A stretch of DNA of 64,000 bases from Pleurodeles waltl (lineage: Eukaryota > Chordata > Amphibia > Caudata > Salamandridae): positions 1,311,935,324-1,311,999,323 of the forward strand of contig NC_090444.1 of the NCBI RefSeq assembly GCF_031143425.1. The letters are read 5' to 3'. Positions 43,168 through 53,585 of the stretch are shown here, in pieces (the stretch's first letter is position 1; every line of letters begins with the position of its first letter). The notes beneath the pieces are model-generated. The model did no database searches. It saw nothing but the letters and a program-made list of their open reading frames with translations, and was not told the origin of the DNA. A program made the translations under genes and the position numbers.

Positions 43168-43490
43168 CCCCTTGGGGCTGCTGTGATGCCCTCAAGCGCT
43201 CACCCAGCTCTGAATAGGCCACCGCCAGTATGCTGGCCATCAGGGAGGTCAGGGTTCGACAGGCATCCCTTCCTCATTGGGAGGCCATTACCAGCTGGGT
43301 CTCCACCGTCTTCCATGCCCAGTGTCTCAGGTCCTCCCACCGAAACCCATAGGGCCCAATGTTAACCAATGAGGCGTGGCACAGCAGTTCCCGACCGCCT
43401 CCCGTAACGGCGCACAACGTCAGCAGAATTACCTCACTTCCACCTGTCCCTCCACACAGGACAGGCGGACGCCATTTTAGGTGGGGGCAG
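43168..43490 (-). pseudogene. Harbinger trihelix/Myb-like accessory gene, exon 1 (N-terminus truncated)
   Basis: The minus strand encodes RWEDLRHWAWKTVETQLVMA, the last helix of a trihelix/SANT-like domain. After one TGA it continues with RTLTSLMASILAVAYSELGE, a conserved-looking helix, and ends at the donor GGGGGTGAGTAC (GT at 43166-43167). The first two helices are missing: sequence just upstream is promoter-like (GGCGTCCGCC, CCATTGG-type), so an internal deletion probably joined the 5' region to mid-exon. Its start lies only about 150 bp from the HARBI1 exon, and the two genes are divergent. Confidence 0.55.
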
Positions 43491-43635
43491 GCATCTGGAA
43501 TAATGCTGCATCACAAGAGATATTGGCACATACTGGACAAATCACACTGACCCATTGCATGTTTACAGGATGCAAACTACTGTTGTAGCTCCATTGTTCA
43601 GTTTGTGACCGGCTCGTCACTCTTTTTTTCCTTAG
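43491..43635. promoter_or_regulatory. Intergenic or intron region between divergent accessory and HARBI1 genes
   Basis: About 145 bp lie between the truncated accessory exon (-) and the HARBI1 exon (+). It ends in a strong pyrimidine tract and acceptor, CTTTTTTTCCTTAG (AG at 43634-43635). This implies a short upstream HARBI1 exon, so the shared promoter would overlap the accessory 5' region. Confidence 0.35.
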
Positions 43636-44742
43636 ATTCCTACCGCTGTGGATGGAAACATACCCCCGTGTACAGACCCCTGGTGGACTTGGCAACACTA
43701 GAGGACAGGCACATTATCTTCACCAATAGACTTGACAGGGCCACAATCACAAAGCTGTGTACCCAATTGGAGCCTGACCTGATATCTGTTATCCGTCACC
43801 CCACTGGTATCCCCCCTCTTGTGCAAATGCTATCAGTACTCCATTTCCTGGCAACTGGTTCTTTCCAAGTGACAGTGGGCTTGGCAGCAGGAATGTCACA
43901 GCTAATGTTCTCAGTAGTGCTGACAAGAGAGTGTTATCTGCCCTGATGAAGCACATGTGCACCTACGTTGTTTTCCCCGAAGTTGAGGATTTGGCCACAG
44001 TGAAGGCCGAGTTTTATGCAATGGGACATATCCCCAACATAATTGGGGCGATTGATGGAACACATATTGCATTTGTCCCCCCCTCACCGGCAGAATGAAC
44101 AGGTATTCAGGAATCGTAAGAGTTTCCACTCCATGAATGTTCAGATGGTGTGCTTGGTGGACCAGCACGTCTCCGACGTCAATGCTAAGTACCCTGGGTC
44201 GGTGCATGATGCCTTTCTTCTGAGGAATAGCAGCATCCCAAATGTGATGGGCCAACTACAGAGGCACAGGGTGTGGCTAATAGCTAAGCCCTGGTCCCCA
44301 CCCAGTATATGATGGTGTATGCCTATGGTGATGTCTGTATGGAATAGTGTGTGTCTAAATGTTGTCCCTCAATATTTGCAGGTGACTCTGGTTACCCAAA
44401 CCTATCATGGCTGCTGAGCCCTGTGAGGAATGCCAGGAGAAGGGCAGAAGAACGTTATAATGAGGCACTGGGTGAACCAGAAGGATAATTGAAAGGACAT
44501 TTGGCCTCCTGAAGTCCAGGTTCTGGTGACCCCATCTAACAGGTGGATCTCTGTGCTACTCACCCGAGAAGGTCTGCCAGATAGTAGTGGCATGCTGCAT
44601 GTTGCATAACCTAGCCCTCAGACGCCATTTCCCATTTCTGCAGGAGGAGGCCCGTGTGCCAGCAGTAGACCCTGTGGCCAGTGAGGATGAGGCAGAGGAT
44701 GAGGACAACAGAACATCTGTGATCCATCAATACTTCCAATGA
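43636..44742 (+). pseudogene. HARBI1-like: HARBI1-type PIF/Harbinger transposase (two exons, catalytic triad positions present)
   Basis: DDE endonuclease that excises and inserts the element. Exon A (43636 to about 44280) encodes SYRCGWKHTPVYRPL, LSVLHFLATGSFQVTVGLAA (helix-turn-helix-like), IGAIDGTHIAFVPP with the first Asp at 44054-44056, and YPGSVHDAFLLRNSSI with the second Asp at 44208-44210. A 100-bp intron ends at TTTGCAG (44375-44381). Exon B starts GDSGYPNLSWLLSPV and contains ERYNEAL, IIERTFGLLKSRFW with the Glu at 44491-44493, VCQIVVACCMLHNLALRR and an acidic tail ending IHQYFQ and TGA. Lesions: frameshifts near 43915, 44090 and 44475-44485, and a donor reading AGCTAAG where AGGTAAG is expected. 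Confidence 0.88.
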
Positions 44743-45028
44743 CAGACAGGTAGGACAGAGGTTACATTTCAATTACTTTGGTTGTAATCTGTGTGGCAAT
44801 GGCATGCTGATATTTACCACTTCTATGCCCACTTACTGTCCCCTCTGGCTATTCATTTTGCAGATGTTGGTGACTTGACATATACTCCTGGTGTGATCAC
44901 TACAGCCAGCTATAGGTCATTAATCTGTGCTCATTCTCTGTACAGTTAATTTGCAATGTTTGTACCTCTTTCAATGAATACATATTTGATATACATGACA
45001 TACTCCAAATGTTTTTTTCAAAGGGTGT
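44743..45028. other. 3' region between convergent Harbinger genes
   Basis: The HARBI1 stop (44742) and the opposing accessory stop (45029) face each other across 286 bp. No clear plus-strand AATAAA was seen, only weak AATGAATACA-like text at about 44975. Confidence 0.5.
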
Positions 45029-45033
45029 TTATT
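45028..45033 (-). terminator. Polyadenylation signal AATAAA of the second accessory gene
   Basis: The minus strand reads CTTCAATAAACACC, so the TAA stop codon lies within the AATAAA hexamer. This is a compact 3' end typical of small transposon genes. Confidence 0.6.
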
Positions 45034-46057
45034 GAAGTGCTAACCTATGGGGTAAAAGTGCAATAGGATAGGGTGATGATGGAGGAAAGTTCAGGGTATT
45101 ATTCCAGTCTCTTTGTAGCACAGGTGCATTGTCCAAGGGGCCATTGGAAGGGGAGCAATGGAAGTTCAGGGTGGACAGGGTGACTGAGTGGAACACAAGG
45201 GTGACAATCAGGAGAGTCTCATTTCCTGGTGGGGGTCTTGTAAGTGTCTCTGGCTTCTGTCTGGATCGCAGGGAATGTTTGCGGGGTGGTTCACCTTCTG
45301 CAGGGGAAGGAGTGTTGGTTGCCTGTGAGTCCTGTGGCGGGGCCTCCTGGTTTCTGTGACTGACATATTGTACAGCTGTGGCTTTCCCTCTCTGGTTGGA
45401 TTTGCCCTGCCAGCTTTCACTTGTGTATGCTAGTGTATGGTGGGATAGCTAGTTCTCTGTGCTGTGTATGCTTTAGTGATGAGTGTCCATGCAGGGCTGT
45501 GAGGGGTGTCCATGCATTGGTACAGCATGCAGGGCTTGGCATTGGGATGAGTGGGTTATGATGGTGGGGTGTGTGGGATGTTGTGGAGTGATGGGAGTGA
45601 TGGGAGTGATGGGAGTGAGGGTGAGGGTATGTGATCGCATGCAGGAAGGGTGGGTGATAATAGTGGAGCGTTGACTTACCAGAGTCCAGTCCTCCTCCGA
45701 CTCCGGCCAGGCCCTCAGAAAGCAGTATTGCCAAGACTTGCTCCTCCCATACTGTGAGATGTGGGGGAGAAGGTGGTGTCCACCACCAGTCCTCTGGATA
45801 GCGAGCTGGTGTCTTGCTGCTATGGAACGTACCTTCCCCAGTATGTCGTTCCACCTCCTCTTGATGTCATCCCTAGTTGTGGGGTGCTGTCCCACGGCGT
45901 TGACCCTGTCCACGATTCTCCGCCATAGCTCCATCTTCTTGGCTATTGATATCTGCTGCACCTGTGCTCCAAATAGCTGTGGCTCTACTCTGATGATTTC
46001 CTCCACCATGACCCTTAAAGACATCCTCGTTTCACAGAGGAGGAGCTGTGGTGCCAT
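45029..46057 (-). pseudogene. Second Harbinger Myb/SANT-like accessory gene (two exons)
   Basis: Exon 1 runs from an ATG at 46057 (MAPQLLLCETRMS) to the donor CTCTGGTAAGTC (GT at 45678-45679). It encodes a helical domain: EEIIRVEPQLFGAQVQQIS, KKMELWRRIVDRVNAVGQHP and RDDIKRRWNDILGKVRSIAA, the three helices of a SANT/trihelix-like DNA-binding fold. After a one-base shift near 45790 it continues as HLTVWEEQVLAILLSEG. Exon 2 (about 45430-45029) is Pro/Ser/Thr-rich (QEAPPQDSQATNTPSPAEGE) and ends in TAA within AATAAA. Its DNA-binding sequence differs strongly from the accessory at 41311-43490, so it is a second type and not a tandem copy. It is convergent with HARBI1. One frameshift is the only sure lesion. 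Confidence 0.65.
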
Positions 46058-46625
46058 GTGTGTTATGTGATGTGTGTTGGTGAGGGTGTGTTGGGTAATG
46101 TGTTGGGGTGTGTGATGTGGAGGGCGTTGGTGGTGTATAGGTGTGAGTAGTGTGTGGCTCTAGTTGTGTCAGTGGTCTTGGTGTCTCTCTGGTGGCAATG
46201 GTTTGTATTCGTAAAGGGTTGTTGGTGAGTGATTTATAGTGGTCTGGGTGTGTGGGTGTGGTGTGTGTATGGGTGTCAGGTGTGTGTTGTTTGAATTGTC
46301 CAATGTGGTGCTGTTTTGTTTGTGGTTGTCCATTTTGAGCGCAGCGGTATGTACCGCCAATGTTTTACCACCGCTGAATGTCTGCCATGGTGATTCGTGG
46401 GTCATAATGTGGTGGGCGTTGTTCTGTCTGTGTAACGGTGTGGGTTTTGATACCACCACTTTATCACTGACCTTTGGTCTGGCGGATTTGTCAGTTTGGC
46501 TGTATTCTGTCAGATTGGTGTGTGTGTGTCATAATATGGTGAAGAGGTACCTGCGACGGCGGTGGTAAGTTGGCGGCAGTCAGCGTGGCGGTAAGTGGTA
46601 TTTACTGCCAATGTCATAATGAGGG
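46058..46625. other. Harbinger right arm: TG-rich and GGCGG-rich sequence
   Basis: Imperfect GTGTGTTGG/GGTGTG repeats at 46060-46280 are followed by subterminal GGCGGTA/TACCGCC motifs (46340-46360 and 46550-46605) and the terminal inverted repeat. No gene. Confidence 0.6.
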
Positions 46626-46699
46626 CCACAGTCGTTTTGTGCACCATTACACACCATAGTAATGAATGGGAAAGACTTTAAGAATGCATGGAAAATCTT

Positions 46700-48100
46700 C
46701 AATGCTCTCAGAAGTGTCATCTTCTATTTTTAGGTTGAGGTTGTTGAGATGGCCTGTGGGTAAGCTGGAGAAGTTTGGGCCATTCCAGGCTCAAGCAGGA
46801 GCAGCGGCTGAAAGTCTTGGAGCTGGTAAAGAACAGAGAAGAGGACCACTTGGAAACCCACTGCACAGATGGACTTAAAGGTAAGTCTGTTAGGCTCCCC
46901 CTGGAGTGTAGAAGTTGAAGGGAGTTAGGGACACCGTGAGCATGGCTGGTTTTCCGTTGCAGTGGCCAGGGAGGCTGGGTGCAGTGCAGATAGGTCAGCC
47001 AAGGGAAGTGTGCCAGGGAGTCCTCTTAGCCCGATGCAGGTCACTTTGAGGGTGGATTGCAGGTCAGCAAGGCCGCTCTGGGGGGTGGCTCGTGGATGTT
47101 ATGAAGTCCATAGACTGGCGCTTGCCTCTGGTCCTCAGAGAGTCTGAAGTGGACTTTTCTTCTGGGTGTCCGATGTTGGGGGTCCAGTACCCCAGGTATT
47201 GGGACATCTCGGGTCCAGAAGGTTGCAGTGCCACTAAACTTGATAGTCTGGCAGGCTTTGTTCCTCGAGGTCCTCTGGTGGAATTTGTTTGGGCTGGTGT
47301 GTCTGGTTTGTTGGACAGCAGCCAGTCAGTGAACTAGACTTCACTGGTTTATTGCCTGCAGTGTGCAGGATGTGATGCCTTCACTCAGAGGGAGGTTCTT
47401 GGTGATTTTCAGAAGGCTGATAATCCTCTGTTTTTTTCTTTAGTCCTTCCATTGTCAAGTCAACCCCCTGTGGGCATTTTCAAGTCCTGCCAGCAGGCAG
47501 GTTGGTGCCTTTTCTTCTTGCAGCAGGACTTCTGTTCTTGTGCCTCGTGTCTTCTTTGTCACTGGTCTTTTTGTATTCATTGAATCTGATCTGTAGGTCT
47601 AGGGATACCCACTAAATACTGCATTTATTGGGTGTTTGGGGAGTACCTGGTAGTGGCCAATGGGCCACCTACTTTAGGGTAGCTACATCCATTATATGAC
47701 CCCTTCCTCTAGGAAGGGGTCACATCCCTAACCCTGATTTGCTATTTTCCTACCATCTAAGATGGAGGAAAATGAAATGGAGTGGTCACCTCGCCTGTCA
47801 CCCATGAAGGGTGGTACAGACTGGAGGTGGCTACTCATCCTACTCTGGATACATTTCCCAACCAGTTTTCCCTCTCGTGGGGGGGGGGGGGGGTATTTAA
47901 CAGCCATCTGCTGCTAGCAGCGGAGTCAGAGGTCAGATTTCAAAGGCAGTAAAGCCTTTTAAGCTGACCGCTGGTCCCAGGTGCCTGCATGGGGGTGGAT
48001 GTGTAACACCTCCACCCAGTAAAGGCTTTGTGTTCTGGCTCCTGAGAATGGAGGCTCTCAACCCAGGAGTCCAGACTTCTGTCTGGTGGGGGCAGGCTGA
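46700..48100 (-). mobile_element. LTR-like unit fragment in reverse orientation
   Basis: Reverse complement of 36280-37420 and related to 32550-33180 and 62440-63000. Shared landmarks are GAGGGAGGTTCTTGG near 47388, the tract near 47590-47700 and the CAGACTTCTGTCTGG end near 48072. It lacks both TG/CA ends. A G14 run lies at 47880-47893. Frames here are remnants without domains. Confidence 0.55.
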
Positions 48101-49329
48101 TAGAAACACATCAGAAACTGTGCCACAGCTAGTCAAAGTTAGTCAAGCATAGGCTTTATTCGGTCATAAAACCATCAAAGCATACAACCATAATACTCCA
48201 TACAATTCCAAAAAAATTAAGTAAAAAATATGGATGAAAACAATTAAAAAGACATCATACGATACTAACAATTAAAATTAATTGCTTCTCCAAGTCCTTG
48301 CCCTAGAACATACATAATTAGCACTAAAGATCCATCAAGCATGTATATATAAAAAGAGAAAAAAGTATATATCTTACTTTTTTTTTTAAAGGCAAGTACG
48401 TGTGTGCCATGGAGCCACAAGAAACTTGCGAACTTCATGAACCAAAACAATAGAAGTGTCGCTCTTTAAAATTCTAAGTGCAATAACATGTTGTCTGATG
48501 CCCATGTTCAGAAAAATTGGACGAATCCACTAACGTCATGCAAGAGCGTAAGCTGTGCAAAAAAAAAAAAAAAGAAAGTTTTCAACTGATTCAGGGGCAT
48601 CGTTACAGCCCAGGCATTGATACTGACTGTGCCCTCCAGCTACTGGTAAAAGACATTAGCGGCAAACACCCACACCGAAAACAGACATACAGGCTCTTTC
48701 CCAGGTAGTCAGGGATGAGATCGAAAAAGGACTCGTACTGGGTGTACTATTTGAAGTCAAGAAATTGATTGGCCACGCACCCATGGGATATACCAAGGAT
48801 ATAATTATTCCTAACATGGGACCAATAGGCTAACTTCATAGATTGCTTCTGGGTCTTCCCTAGGTCCTGAGGATTCTCCCAATAACTCCAGAGACCTAAA
48901 ATACAAAACCAATTAGACACATGCCTAAACCGTGGGATTGAGCTCTGGAGTAGGCCAGATCCTTACCTAAAAAATAACAGTCTTAGGGCTAACATATCTG
49001 AGATATGATTAAAACCAAGATCCAGAAAGATATGAACCAAGGGTGTGCTGCCCGGACACAGAATTAGTGCTCTTGCAAAGCAGTTTTCACTCACAGTTGT
49101 GAGTTTTGCAAAAGCTCCACAACTCAGCCCCATAGGCAGCAACATTTTGTGCTTTTGCCAAATAGATCTTAATAGCCGGGGAGACGGCTTTCATGTTGGT
49201 ACTTCTGTGTAAGCACAGAATGGCACCTGATCGATCTTGGAGAAGAGAGACACTTTTGCTAATCTTATCTTACCAATGCAGTTTGTTAGAGATCCTAACG
49301 CCCAAATAATCTATCAAACTGACTTTATC

Positions 49330-50691
49330 CAAAGGAACCCCCACCTACAGTGATCATGCATCTTATGGCTGGCCCTGGGCTAAACACCATCAATTTGGTT
49401 TTGCTAACATTCAGTTCCAACCCATGATCTGCGCAAAACGCTGTAAACGTATTTACAAGGGTCTGGAGCCCCATCGGAGTCTTAGATATGAGGAGAGAGT
49501 CATCTGCAAAGAGTAGTAGAGGGATTTTTTAGCATTTAAGGAAGGAGCATCATTCTGGCAAAGGGACACAGCTTGAACCATCTTGTTTATGTATAGGGTG
49601 AATAATGTTGGAGGCAGGACACAGCCTTAACGGACCCCCCGCTGGATAGGGATTTGGTCTGTTAATTCACCCTGATAGCCCTATCTCTCCTGAGCATATG
49701 TGCCCTCATGTAGCCACTGTAAAAGATAGATTATGTTCCCCAGAGTACCTATATTGTGTAAAACATCCCACAATTTCTCTCTGGGGACCAAATCGAATGC
49801 AGACCGAAGGTCCACAAAAAGAACATATAGGTTTTGTTTGGCAAGGGTTACATATTTCCAATAGAGGAGTGCCAACCTAAATACTTGATCCGCAGTGCTG
49901 GTTTTGGAACTGAAGCCCAAATGCAGGGGGGACATCACATGATTGACTTCAACCCAATCTAACAGCCTATCCAATAATTGTTTAGCACATTTTTTTTTAA
50001 GATTATCGATAGGGCTGATGCGTCTGTAGTTTGCGAGAGAACTCACTTCGCCCTTCTTATAAACGGGTATTATTTCGGCCCCTTTCCAGGTACTGGGCAT
50101 TGGGCCCCCAGCTGCTATTGCATTGGATGTCATATTGATATAACTGGACCATCTTTCCGGCTCAGACTTGTATAAATCCCCTGTTATGTTATCTGGAACT
50201 GGGGCTTTGGATGGTTTTAAGGAACTGATTGCAGCTACAGTTTCCGCCAGAGTAAAGACAATGTAATCATCGTAATTATGCATTTCGCCGCTGTGCCACC
50301 TAACAATGAGTGTATTACAACCGATTGCAATGAGGGAGAGTCGTGAGTGAAAATATTACAGGGTGGAGCATAAAGATTGAAAAAGTGGTCCACCCAACTC
50401 TCTGGTTGAATGTGAGTACGAATAGCGCTCCTACCCTTATTGTGTCTATTAGATAGTAACTTCCAGAAGGTCACATTATTATTACTTCTAGTTGGATCAA
50501 GCAGGTCCTGCCAGATTGAATCTTCCCAGCTTTGCTTTGCCAGTGTTATAACCCTATTATAAGCATTTCTGGCTATTCCAATTGCCCCCTGTGAACGAGA
50601 CACAATGGCTAACTTTAATGCTAATTTAGCCTTGGAACAGTCCTTATTAAACCCCTTCTTTGTTTTGTATGTGGTGGAGGTTCGCTTGATT
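49330..50691 (-). pseudogene. LINE B reverse transcriptase
   Basis: Three frames are needed. 50691-50235 holds the linker (KAKLALKLAIVSRSQGAIG; SWVDHFFNLY). 50283-49681 holds RT motifs: SLKPSKAPVPDNITGDL, WKGAEIIPVYKKGE, NYRRISPIDN, the STADQVF block and LFVDLRSAFDLVPREKLW with the motif-A Asp. A third frame carries LLFADDSLLIS at about 49480-49515, with the catalytic FADD intact at 49499-49510, then HGLELNVSKTKLMVF. Frameshifts lie at about 50240-50280 and 49520-49690, and stops follow the last motif. Confidence 0.85.
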
Positions 50692-50696
50692 GTCAT

Positions 50697-52850
50697 TGTT
50701 AGAAATGGGGTCTTTGGTTAGCAGTCAGGTTACCCCCTGTCCAAGCAAGGACCCTCACTCTACTCAGGGTAAGTCACACACAATCCAAATTGAGCAGTCA
50801 GGCTTAACTTAAAAGGCAATGTGTAAAGTATTTGTGCAATAAATCATGCAATAACACAGTAGAACACCACAAAAATACAACACAGTGTTTAGAAAAGTAT
50901 GTAATATTTATCTGCTAAGATGCAGGTCAAAACTATTAAAATGCAATAAGTATACATTGAAAATATCACTGTAAGAATGATATAAAGTGTCTTTAGTCTT
51001 TTAAACGCAATAAATGTCTTTCAAGCACAAAGTAACTGGTTTGCATTAAAAATTTCTGCAAAGAACCGGAAAGGAGGAGATGCGTGGAAAACAGGGAGGT
51101 GTGCGTTGATTTCTAGGCCACACATGGCGTTGCGTTGTTTAGTTTTCATGCAGGGAAGGCTTTGCATCGATTTACGGCGCTCGGTCTTGGATCCTCTTCG
51201 GGTTGCGGGGTTTTCGGACATCCGGGGACGATGCGTGGATTTGCGGTGCTGACAGGACAAAGTCAGAGGGGCTGCGTCGATCCAGTGGGCGTTGCGTGGA
51301 AATTTTTACCACACGCCAGGCGCTGCATCTGTTCATCTCTGGAAGGCGGGCTGCGCTGTTCCAGCTCGGTTTTGCGTCAATCCAGTGGGCTGTGCTTCGA
51401 ATTTCCAGTCGATCTTCTTGTTGTGAAGTCGGACTGCGTCATTCCGGTTCGGTGTGCGGTGAATTTTTCACCGCAATGCAGGCTGTGCGTCGTTTCTGGC
51501 AGGCTGTGCATCGATTTTTCGCCACACAAGGAGTCCTTCTTGTAGAGATGAAGTCTTTTTGGTCCTGAGACTTCAGGGAACAGGAGGCAAGCTCTATCCA
51601 AGCCCTTGGAGAGCACTTCTCAGCAGAGCCAGAGAGCAGCAAGGCAGCATGACAACAGCAAGGCAGCAGTCCTTCACAGAAAGCAGTCAGGTGAGTCCTT
51701 TGGGCAGCCAGGCAGTTCTTGGCAGGTTGCAGGTTCTGGTTCAGGTTCTCTTCTCCAGGAAGTGTCTGAGTTGGTTGGGGCACAGGCCCTGTTTAAATAC
51801 CCAAATGTTCCTTTCAAATGGGGGAGAATTCAAAGAGTGGCTTAAAAGTGCACAAGGTCCCCTATCAGTTCAATCCTGTCTGCCAGGGTCCCAGTAGGGG
51901 GTGTGGCAGTCCTTTGTGTGAGGGCAGGCTACTGTCCTTTGACATGTAAGTGTCAGGCCCTCCACCCTCCCAGCCCAGTAAGACCCATTCAAAATGCAGA
52001 TGTATGCAAGTGAGGATGAGCTTCCTGTGTTTGGGGTCTGTCTGAGTGAATGCACAAGGGAGCTGTCAACTGGACCCAGCCAGACATGGATTGTAAGACA
52101 CAGAAGGTTTTAAGTGCAGAGAAATGCTCACTTTCTAAAAGAGGCATTTCTAAAATAGCAATATTGAATCCAACTTCACCAGTCAGCAGGAATTGTATTA
52201 CCATTCTGGCCATATTAAATATGATCCTTCCTACTCCTTTCAGTTCAGGATCTACCGCTCAAACAGTATGTGAGGGTAGCCCCAATGTTATCTTATGAAA
52301 GACTCAGGCCTCACAGCAGTGTAAAAACAAATCTAGGAGTTTTACACTACCAGGACATATAGAACACACATGCTCATGTCCTGCTTTTTACCTACATAGC
52401 ACCCTGCCATGTGTGCTACCTAGGGCCTACCTTAGGGGTGACTTATATGTAGAAATAGGGGAGTTTAAGGCTTGGCAAGTACTTTTAAATGCCAAGTCAA
52501 AGTGGCAGTGAAACTGCACACACAGGCACTGCAGAGGCAGGCCTGAGGCATGCTTAGGGGGCTACTTATGTGGGTGGCACAACTAGTGCTGCAGCCCACT
52601 ATTAGCATTTAATTTACAAGCCCTGGGAACATGTAGTGCACTTAACTAGGGACTTACAAATAAATTAAATGAACCAATTGGGTATGAGCCAATGTTACCA
52701 TGTTTTTAAGGAGACAGCAGATGCACTTTAGCACTGATAAGCAGTGGTGAAGTGCGCAGAGTCCTAAAGCCAGCAAAAATGAGATCAGAAAAAGAGAAGG
52801 AGGAAGGCAAAGAGTTTGGGAGTGACCCTGCAGAAAGGCCATTTCCAACA
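50697..52850 (-). mobile_element. LTR-like insertion in LINE B (2154 bp, near-perfect 5-bp target duplication)
   Basis: Starts TGTTAGAAATGGGGTC and ends GGCCATTTCCAACA: TG...CA with inverted ends TGTTAGAAATGG/CCATTTCCAACA. It is flanked by GTCAT (50692-50696) and GTAAT (52851-52855), a 5-bp duplication with one change. Removing the element and one duplicate brings the interrupted LINE reading frame back into register. A minus-strand TATTTAAAC box (51791-51800) suggests minus orientation. A CpG-rich block (51060-51540) contains repeated TGCGTCGAT-like words. Probable solo LTR of a Gypsy-type element. Confidence 0.8.
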
Positions 52851-52855
52851 GTAAT

Positions 52856-53580
52856 GTTATAGAAAACATTCTGTAGTTCAGGTATCAGTGTCTCTTGAAT
52901 GCTGAGGATCGGGATATTTCTAACCTTGTACTCTTTAGAGTGAGCCATAGCATCAACAAACAATTTATAAATCTCCTTAAGCAAGTACGGATTAGACATC
53001 ACTTTTGGCCAGCTGACACGTTTGTAATTATTAGCCACTAATGGCTCTGGGACCAAAGTGTAGTGGGTGTTCTGAGACCTCCTAAATTCAACGCTGTGTA
53101 AAGTAAGAAGCAAAGGATTATGATCACTGTCATGGCTAAAGTCAACCCCCATGTCTTCCAGCGTCAGCCACATCATAACATCCACTAAAAAAATAGTCAA
53201 TAACACTAGTAGACTGGCCATGCTTGAAGGTGTGAGTGATGCTTAGTTCAGATCGCGTACAACCGTTGCAAGACCTAAGGCCTTGCTTAAAGCATAGTGA
53301 TGTCAACTGAAACGCGACACAAGAGCAAATACGTAATTGTTCACCCTTTAATTGTGGGATACCCCAATATTCGTCCTCTTCCACCATTAGATCACAATTA
53401 ATAATAGAGGGTTCAAATGTACAATTAATATCCCCTGCAACCACTAGTTTGATAGACTGGTGCAAAGTATCAATGAGTTCAGTTAGCTGAGCCTGAGTCT
53501 GAGACTCTACTCCCTGTGACACTGACCTAGCATATACATTGATTATTATTACCTTAAAACCTAAATTCAATTCAAGCTGC
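52856..53580 (-). pseudogene. LINE B endonuclease, central and C-terminal part
   Basis: Minus-strand frames 53582-53142 and 53221-52856 encode GFKVIIINVYARS, KLVVAGDINCTFE (the catalytic GD-N box), TSVIDYFFSG (the S-x-IDY box) and HDSDHNPLLLTL (the SDH catalytic box). These are hallmarks of the APE-type endonuclease. A frameshift lies near 53150-53220. It is cut off on both sides by LTR-like insertions. Confidence 0.85.
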
Positions 53581-53585
53581 ACACC

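Larger units (their letters stand above)
38133..46625. mobile_element. PIF/Harbinger element with transposase and two accessory genes; Gypsy remnant nested
   Basis: The left end GGGGGTCATTATAACCC at 38133 and the right end GTCATAATGAGGGCC at 46610-46624 are imperfect inverted repeats like those of the MITEs. GGCGG/CCGCC-rich subterminal sequence lies just inside both (38183-38290 with 39890-40260, and 46540-46610). Between them are an accessory gene (-, 41311-43490), HARBI1 (+, 43636-44742) and a second accessory gene (-, 45029-46057). A Gypsy/LTR remnant at about 38290-39880 splits the left arm. No matching 3-bp duplication could be identified, so the outer boundaries are provisional. Confidence 0.65.

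Noticed and set aside
47880..47893. G14 run as a functional site
   Set aside because: A homopolymer inside an old LTR fragment. It is also a likely sequencing-error site.
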